DNA of 62,537 nt from an uncultured Pelagibacteraceae bacterium (GTDB taxonomy: Bacteria > Pseudomonadota > Alphaproteobacteria > Pelagibacterales > Pelagibacteraceae). Positions within the stretch are counted from its first letter, which is position 1. Each line of letters begins with the position of its first letter. The translations under genes were made by a program, and so were the position numbers. The DNA is taken from assembly GCA_902580135.1 (NCBI GenBank), contig CACHJL010000003.1, positions 1-62,537 of the forward strand, given 5' to 3'. Shown here one piece after another: positions 57,819 to 62,537 of this stretch. The notes beneath the pieces were generated by a model. The model saw nothing but the letters and a program-made list of their open reading frames with translations. It was not told where the DNA came from and did not search any database.

Positions 57819-59071
57819 TAGTGTGCTACGGCAGCTGCTCCATGCTCATCAACAAGATCACCGCTTACAAATCTATTTATATTAAAATCAGCATTCAATT
57901 TATGAGGTTCATCATTAGCAATGGTATGTGCGAATAAATCGCCCGAACCAGGTGTAGCTTTAAATCCACCAGTTCCCCAGCCACAATTAAAATACAGTCC
58001 TTTAATATGTGTTTTACTTATTATTGGACTAGCATCAGGACAAATATCAACAATACCTCCCCATTGTCGCAACATTTTCATTCTACTAAAAATAGGGTAG
58101 AGCTCTAATATTGCTTTTAAAGTTCCCTCAACAACGTCATGACTTCCCCTTTGTGTGTATGAAACATAAGCATCAGTTCCTGCGCCAATAACTAATTCAC
58201 CTTTATCTGATTGACTTACATACGCATGTACAGCATTAGACATAACTACAGTATCAATTATCGGTTTGACTGGCTCTGATACTAAAGCTTGTAATGGTTT
58301 ACTTTCTAAAGGTAATTTTAAATCAACCATGCAAGCAATAACACTTGAATGACCAGCAGCTACAACTCCAATTTTTTTTGTTTTTATAAATCCTTTTGTC
58401 GTTTCTATACCCTCAACAACATTTCCATTTCTTTTTATTCCTTTAACTTCACAGTTTTGAATAATGTCTACACCCATAGCATCAGCTCCACGAGCATATC
58501 CCCATGCAACAGCATCGTGCCTAGCTGTACCAGCTCTTCTTTGTAAGGTTCCTCCTAAAACAGGATATCTAATATCAGGCGACGTATTTATTATTGGACA
58601 GAATTTTTTTACTTCTTCTGTGTTTAACCATACAGCATCAATACCATTTAATCTATTTGCATGAGTTCTTCTCTTTAAGTCTCTAACATCTTGAAGGTTA
58701 TGAGCTAAATTCATAACACCTCTTTGACTAAACATTACATTGTAATTTAATTCCTGTGATAAATTTTCCCAAATTTTTAATGCATGATCATAAAGTCCAG
58801 CACTTGCGTCCCATAAATAATTTGATCTTATAATCGTTGTATTTCTTCCTGTATTTCCACCACCAATCCAACCTTTTTCGACAACAGCAATATTTGTCAT
58901 TTTATGTTTTTTAGCCAAATAAAAGGCTGTAGCTAAACCATGACCTCCACCACCAATAATGATTGCATCATATTCTTTTTTTGGCTCAGGATCTTTCCAA
59001 GCTCTTTGCCAATTTTCATGGTAAGAAAATGCGTTTTTTATTAATGAAAATATAGAGTATTTGTTTTTCAT
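57818..59071 (-). CDS. soxB: Sarcosine oxidase beta subunit
   Basis: 417 residues. Carries FAD and covalent FMN and oxidises sarcosine to glycine. Dinucleotide motif [17 protein letters not shown] (about 37-53), [11 protein letters not shown] with His185, which corresponds to the FMN-linked His of the family, and a C-terminal [13 protein letters not shown] loop. First gene of soxBDAG; the product is exported nowhere (no signal peptide). In SAR11-type metabolism this operon supplies glycine and one-carbon units from methylated amines; that role is inferred. Confidence 0.96.
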   Translation of the reverse strand: MKNKYSIFSLIKNAFSYHENWQRAWKDPEPKKEYDAIIIGGGGHGLATAFYLAKKHKMTNIAVVEKGWIGGGNTGRNTTIIRSNYLWDASAGLYDHALKIWENLSQELNYNVMFSQRGVMNLAHNLQDVRDLKRRTHANRLNGIDAVWLNTEEVKKFCPIINTSPDIRYPVLGGTLQRRAGTARHDAVAWGYARGADAMGVDIIQNCEVKGIKRNGNVVEGIETTKGFIKTKKIGVVAAGHSSVIACMVDLKLPLESKPLQALVSEPVKPIIDTVVMSNAVHAYVSQSDKGELVIGAGTDAYVSYTQRGSHDVVEGTLKAILELYPIFSRMKMLRQWGGIVDICPDASPIISKTHIKGLYFNCGWGTGGFKATPGSGDLFAHTIANDEPHKLNADFNINRFVSGDLVDEHGAAAVAH

Positions 59072-59097
59072 AATTTGCCAGAAATTACTTGATTAAT

Positions 59098-59111
59098 ATT
59101 GAATATTCAAT
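59098..59111. promoter_or_regulatory. Palindrome upstream of soxB
   Basis: ATTGAATATTCAAT, a perfect 14-bp palindrome 27 bases upstream of the soxB start and 29 before tRNA-Ser on the other strand. On the minus strand a TTGAAA hexamer lies just upstream of it and a TATTAA overlaps its downstream edge, so it may be an operator within the sox promoter. Chance occurrence in AT-rich DNA is possible. Confidence 0.4.
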
Positions 59112-59139
59112 GGTTTCAAGTTACACACTAATAATAAAA

Positions 59140-59233
59140 GGTGAGGTGGGTGAGCTGGTTTAAACCAGGAGTTTGCTAAACTTCCGTACGTTATAATGAC
59201 GTACCGAGGGTTCGAATCCCTCCCTCACCGCCA
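59140..59233 (+). tRNA. tRNA-Ser(GCU)
   Basis: Class II tRNA, 94 bases with encoded CCA. The acceptor GGTGAGG pairs with CCTCACC, the anticodon loop TTGCTAA contains GCT, with a long variable arm and T-arm GGTTCGAATCC. Divergent from soxB and convergent with the transglycosylase gene, whose stop is 4 bases away. Confidence 0.95.
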
Positions 59234-59237
59234 TTAT

Positions 59238-61448
59238 TTAATACAAAGGCTCATCCTTAAAAAAATCTTTAAGATAGACGGGTTTTTGTGACAAAATATA
59301 TCTATAAACGTTATAATTTTCCAAAACTCTTTGAACATAATTTCTTGTTTCTTTGAATTTAATAAGTTCAATCCAATCAACATAATTTGTTTGATTTTTT
59401 TGAGGATTTTTATTTATTTTTTTCCAATATTTTACTCTTTTTGGTCCCGCATTATATGCTGCTATAGCAAAAGGATAGGAGCCATCATAATCTAAAATTA
59501 ATCCAGCAATATAAAAAGATCCTAAATTAATATTGTATTCTGGATTTTTTGTTAATTTTGATTTTGAATAGCTCATCTTAGCTTGTTTTGATACAGTTTT
59601 AGCTGTGTAAGGCATTAATTGCATTAGACCTTGCGCACCAACTCTACTATTGGCACTGGTATCAAATTCGCTCTCTTGTCTTATTATAGAAAGTATTAAA
59701 GCAGATTCAGGAATTTTTCTTTTACCTACTTTTGAAGGAGTGCTGATAATTGGATAGTTATATTTGTTATGAAATCTTTTTTGATAAGAGGCAATTTTAG
59801 AAACTTGAATTGCAAAGTCAAACCTAGATATATCTGTAGCTAATTTAGCAGCTAAAATTTCACTACCATTATTAATATTATCGTTAGCCAAATGTCTTAA
59901 AATATATTTTGCATATTTGCTTTTTTTTAAATCATAAAGAAGATATACCGTAGCAACTAATTTTTTTTTATAAAAATTCTCAGCGTAAACTTTATCTATT
60001 TGCATTGATTCATTTAATTGAAATCTTTCATTTGGTTTAACTTTCATATGCGATAATTGTCCATAATATGTTGTTAAAAATTCTGAACCTTTTAAATACC
60101 ATTTTTCTGATTCTTCATAATTTTTTAATTTTTCATATGTCCTTCCAAGCCAATAAGCTCCTCTAGATAAACTTATTGGATATCCAACATTATTATAAAA
60201 ATTAGTAAAATGATTTTTTGCTAACAATGGATCGTTAAGAAAACTTAAAGCAATCCATCCACTCATCCATTCAGCCTCAGCAAATTCAACTCCTTCTGAC
60301 AGTCCATGTCGACTTGCTACTTTATAGGCAGTTTCATATCTTTTTTTATAAATTAAGGATCTTGAAAGAATTGAACGTTCGATCCACCATTTATCTGGTC
60401 TCACCATATATTCTTTATTATTCTTGATATTTAGTAAAATTTCCAAGCTACTATCAACTCTACCTCTTTTTCTTCTCCACTTTAATCTGTCATAATTTAA
60501 ACCTGGGTCGCTTTTTAATTTTTTAGGAACTCTTTTAATAGCTGTGTCAACACCATAAGATTTACTCATAAGTAAATGTCTAGCTGTATATAAATACTGA
60601 TAGTCTTTTGGCAAATATCTTAACATTCTTTTTAGGTCCCAATGTTTATTTTCCCATGCCAAGTAATCAGATCTCTTTATATAATCTTCTGATGATAAAT
60701 ATTTTTTAAATTTTTTTCTAAGATATATTAAGTCACTTTTATTTAAGTCAGCTGTAATAAATCCTTCTTTGATAAGCTTAATACCTTTTGTATTATTTCC
60801 GGATTTTATTAAACTTTCACCTAAAATCATTTTTCCAAATCCACTAGTAACTCCATTTTTATTAAACCATTCAATTATCTCTCTTGGAGATTGATTTTTT
60901 AATGACAATTTATGCTCGGCTAAATATTTAATTCGATCTAATCTTGGATAGTTGTCAAGCTTTTCTATAAATTCTTTATAATCAGTGAAAGTAGCTCTAT
61001 TTCCAACAGTTAATAAATGCCTCCATTCTATGAAATTATAAATAGATTTAGCCCTCGCTTTTTTTGAAACTTTTTTAGCATCTTTCCAATTACTTTTTTC
61101 CATAAATGCAATTGCTTGTCTGGCATAACTTAAATCTCTATCACTATAGTATTTAGATTTTTTTACTTTTCTTAATCTTTCTTTTTTTACTATTAAAGGC
61201 TTATTTTTAGGAATTATTACACCATCAATCTTTGTTATTATTTTTTCATTATTTGAAACAATATTTTTTTTTTTATTATTTGGTTTTTCTTGCGGAATAA
61301 TAAAATTGCTCGATATTTTTTTGACTATGTCACCCGATTTAAGGCTTGGTTTTTTTTTAGGTATAATTTGTTCTGCTGAAAAAGCCAATACAAAGCCTAA
61401 AAAAAAGAATATTATTGCAAATGTATATTTTAATGATTTAAGTAGCAT
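59238..61448 (-). CDS. Soluble lytic murein transglycosylase
   Basis: 736 residues. Signal peptide about 1-24 (periplasmic). A long alpha-helical superhelical region (about 100-560) precedes the SLT catalytic domain (about 575-710): IIRQESEFD with catalytic Glu near 590, GAQGLMQLMPYTAK, and IAAYNAGPKRV. It cleaves peptidoglycan glycan strands to anhydromuropeptides. The N-terminal segment after the signal peptide has three IIPxxKP-type repeats (28-34, 50-56, 78-84) in a basic linker, unusual for the family. Divergent from dapA. Confidence 0.93.
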   Translation of the reverse strand: MLLKSLKYTFAIIFFFLGFVLAFSAEQIIPKKKPSLKSGDIVKKISSNFIIPQEKPNNKKKNIVSNNEKIITKIDGVIIPKNKPLIVKKERLRKVKKSKYYSDRDLSYARQAIAFMEKSNWKDAKKVSKKARAKSIYNFIEWRHLLTVGNRATFTDYKEFIEKLDNYPRLDRIKYLAEHKLSLKNQSPREIIEWFNKNGVTSGFGKMILGESLIKSGNNTKGIKLIKEGFITADLNKSDLIYLRKKFKKYLSSEDYIKRSDYLAWENKHWDLKRMLRYLPKDYQYLYTARHLLMSKSYGVDTAIKRVPKKLKSDPGLNYDRLKWRRKRGRVDSSLEILLNIKNNKEYMVRPDKWWIERSILSRSLIYKKRYETAYKVASRHGLSEGVEFAEAEWMSGWIALSFLNDPLLAKNHFTNFYNNVGYPISLSRGAYWLGRTYEKLKNYEESEKWYLKGSEFLTTYYGQLSHMKVKPNERFQLNESMQIDKVYAENFYKKKLVATVYLLYDLKKSKYAKYILRHLANDNINNGSEILAAKLATDISRFDFAIQVSKIASYQKRFHNKYNYPIISTPSKVGKRKIPESALILSIIRQESEFDTSANSRVGAQGLMQLMPYTAKTVSKQAKMSYSKSKLTKNPEYNINLGSFYIAGLILDYDGSYPFAIAAYNAGPKRVKYWKKINKNPQKNQTNYVDWIELIKFKETRNYVQRVLENYNVYRYILSQKPVYLKDFFKDEPLY

Positions 61449-61487
61449 TTTTTTTTAAATAAACGACAACTTATGTTATAAATATTT

Positions 61488-62375
61488 ATGTTTAAAGGTT
61501 CAAATGTTGCTTTAGTTACACCGTTCAAAAATAATGAACTTGATGAAGAAACTTATATAAAACTTATTAATTTTCATCTAGAAAATGACACTAATGGCCT
61601 TGTTCCAGCTGGTACTACGGGTGAGTCGCCAACATTATCTCACTCTGAGCATGAAAAAGTTATTGAATTATGCATTAATGAATCAAAAGGAAAGTGCCCA
61701 GTTATTGCTGGCACAGGTTCAAATTCTACAGAGGAGGCGATTGCTCTAACAAAACATGCCGAAAAGGCTGGAGCTGATGGAGCTTTAGTTGTCACCCCTT
61801 ATTATAACAAACCTACGCAAGAGGGTTTGTATCAACATTACAAAGCTATAAATGAAAATACTAGTCTTCCTATTATAATTTATAATATACCAGGAAGATG
61901 CGTTATTGATATGTCAGTTGATACAATGGCAAGATTATTTGAGTTAAAAAATATAGCGGGTGTAAAAGATGCTACTGGTGACCTAAATAGACTTGATCAA
62001 ACGATTAAAAAATTGGGACCAGAATTTATACAGCTAACCGGCGAAGATGGATTAGCGTTTCAATTTAATAAAAGAGGAGGAGTAGGAATTATTTCAGTAA
62101 CAGCTAATATTGCTCCTAAGTTATGCTCTGATATGCAAAAATTTTCAAAGTCAACTAGTGATAATGAAATCAAAGAGGCCGAAAGAATTGATGCTTTACT
62201 TCAGCCCGTTCATAAATCATTATTTGCTGAAAGCAATCCATCACCTGTAAAGTATGCAGCAAAATTGTTAGGTTTATGCGATGATGCGGTAAGACTTCCA
62301 TTGGTAAAAATAACAGATGAAACAAAATTGAAAGTTAAAAATTCTCTTATTTCAGCAAAACTACTAAATGAATAA
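61488..62375 (+). CDS. dapA: 4-hydroxy-tetrahydrodipicolinate synthase
   Basis: 295 residues. Condenses pyruvate with aspartate semialdehyde, entry to lysine and diaminopimelate. GTTGES at 42-47, catalytic Tyr132 in IYNIPGR and Schiff-base Lys160 in GVKDATGD. Its last 8 bases overlap smpB. Confidence 0.97.
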   Translation: MFKGSNVALVTPFKNNELDEETYIKLINFHLENDTNGLVPAGTTGESPTLSHSEHEKVIELCINESKGKCPVIAGTGSNSTEEAIALTKHAEKAGADGALVVTPYYNKPTQEGLYQHYKAINENTSLPIIIYNIPGRCVIDMSVDTMARLFELKNIAGVKDATGDLNRLDQTIKKLGPEFIQLTGEDGLAFQFNKRGGVGIISVTANIAPKLCSDMQKFSKSTSDNEIKEAERIDALLQPVHKSLFAESNPSPVKYAAKLLGLCDDAVRLPLVKITDETKLKVKNSLISAKLLNE

Positions 62376-62537
62376 AAAACCCAGTAGCGGTTTAAAAATT
62401 ATAACAATTAATAGAAAAGCATCATATAATTATTTTTTTAAAGATATTATTGAAGCAGGAATAGTTTTAAAAGGATCTGAAATTAAATCTGTAAGATCTG
62501 GTAAAATTAATATAGCCGAGTCTTATGCAGTAGAAAA
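62368..62537 (+). CDS. smpB: SsrA-binding protein, 3'-truncated by window edge
   Basis: 56 residues are visible. The [10 protein letters not shown] segment, [21 protein letters not shown] (about 31-51, read in parts) and the following AESYA match the SmpB OB-fold that binds tmRNA for ribosome rescue. The ATG lies inside the dapA end, so translation is probably coupled. Confidence 0.95.
   Translation, partial: MNKKPSSGLKIITINRKASYNYFFKDIIEAGIVLKGSEIKSVRSGKINIAESYAVE

Overview
The window is a gene-dense, very AT-rich bacterial chromosome segment. Gene-free stretches never exceed about 160 bases, and stop/start overlaps are common. Protein content and gene order point to the SAR11 clade (Pelagibacterales, Alphaproteobacteria): a streamlined genome, lysine- and asparagine-rich proteins, one long ribosomal-protein/RNA-polymerase block with an EF-Tu gene upstream of secE, and a heterotetrameric sarcosine oxidase operon. 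The genus call is an inference from overall character, not from a marker-gene comparison.

Left region (1-6110) is accessory. It holds the end of a polytopic membrane protein (polysaccharide-polymerase-like), a secreted amidohydrolase-fold protein, a DUF4396 membrane protein, and then two small islands on either side of nadK. Island A (about 2360-3480) is bounded by a 35-bp direct repeat containing the 5' part of tRNA-Leu(UAA). Island B (about 4317-6081) is bounded by a 49-bp direct repeat containing the 3' part of tRNA-Thr(UGU). Neither carries an integrase. Island B encodes a tightly coupled five-gene operon of unknown proteins, including two related 57-59 residue proteins that no simple ORF cutoff would show. 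Near its intact-tRNA end is a ladder of short repeats at an exact 11-bp period. Island A has an analogous but looser ladder next to its intact tRNA. These two islands are the most novel part of the window.

Central region (6144-35564) is the information-processing core: rlmB (minus), then on the plus strand tRNA-Tyr, tRNA-Gly, tuf, tRNA-Trp, secE, nusG, rplKAJL, rpoB, rpoC, rpsL, rpsG, fusA, then the S10-spc-alpha set from rpsJ to rplQ with secY and adk. Deviations: no tuf after fusA, no rpmD between rpsE and rplO, an L24 of only 77 residues, and an apparent +1 frameshift in rplD at a run of six T. Hairpins lie between rplL and rpoB and between rpoC and rpsL.

Right region (35575-62537) is housekeeping and metabolism: an RluA-type pseudouridine synthase, lipB, mgtE, panC, galU and a UDP-glucose dehydrogenase; a minus-strand run from topA with a RidA-family gene, plsY, a dihydroorotase-like gene lacking the usual metal-binding histidines, pyrB and ruvX; the gatCAB amidotransferase operon followed by an O-methyltransferase, trhO and a MATE transporter; the minus-strand soxBDAG operon, which demethylates sarcosine and feeds one-carbon units and glycine into metabolism; tRNA-Ser(GCU); a soluble lytic transglycosylase; dapA; and the start of smpB at the right edge.
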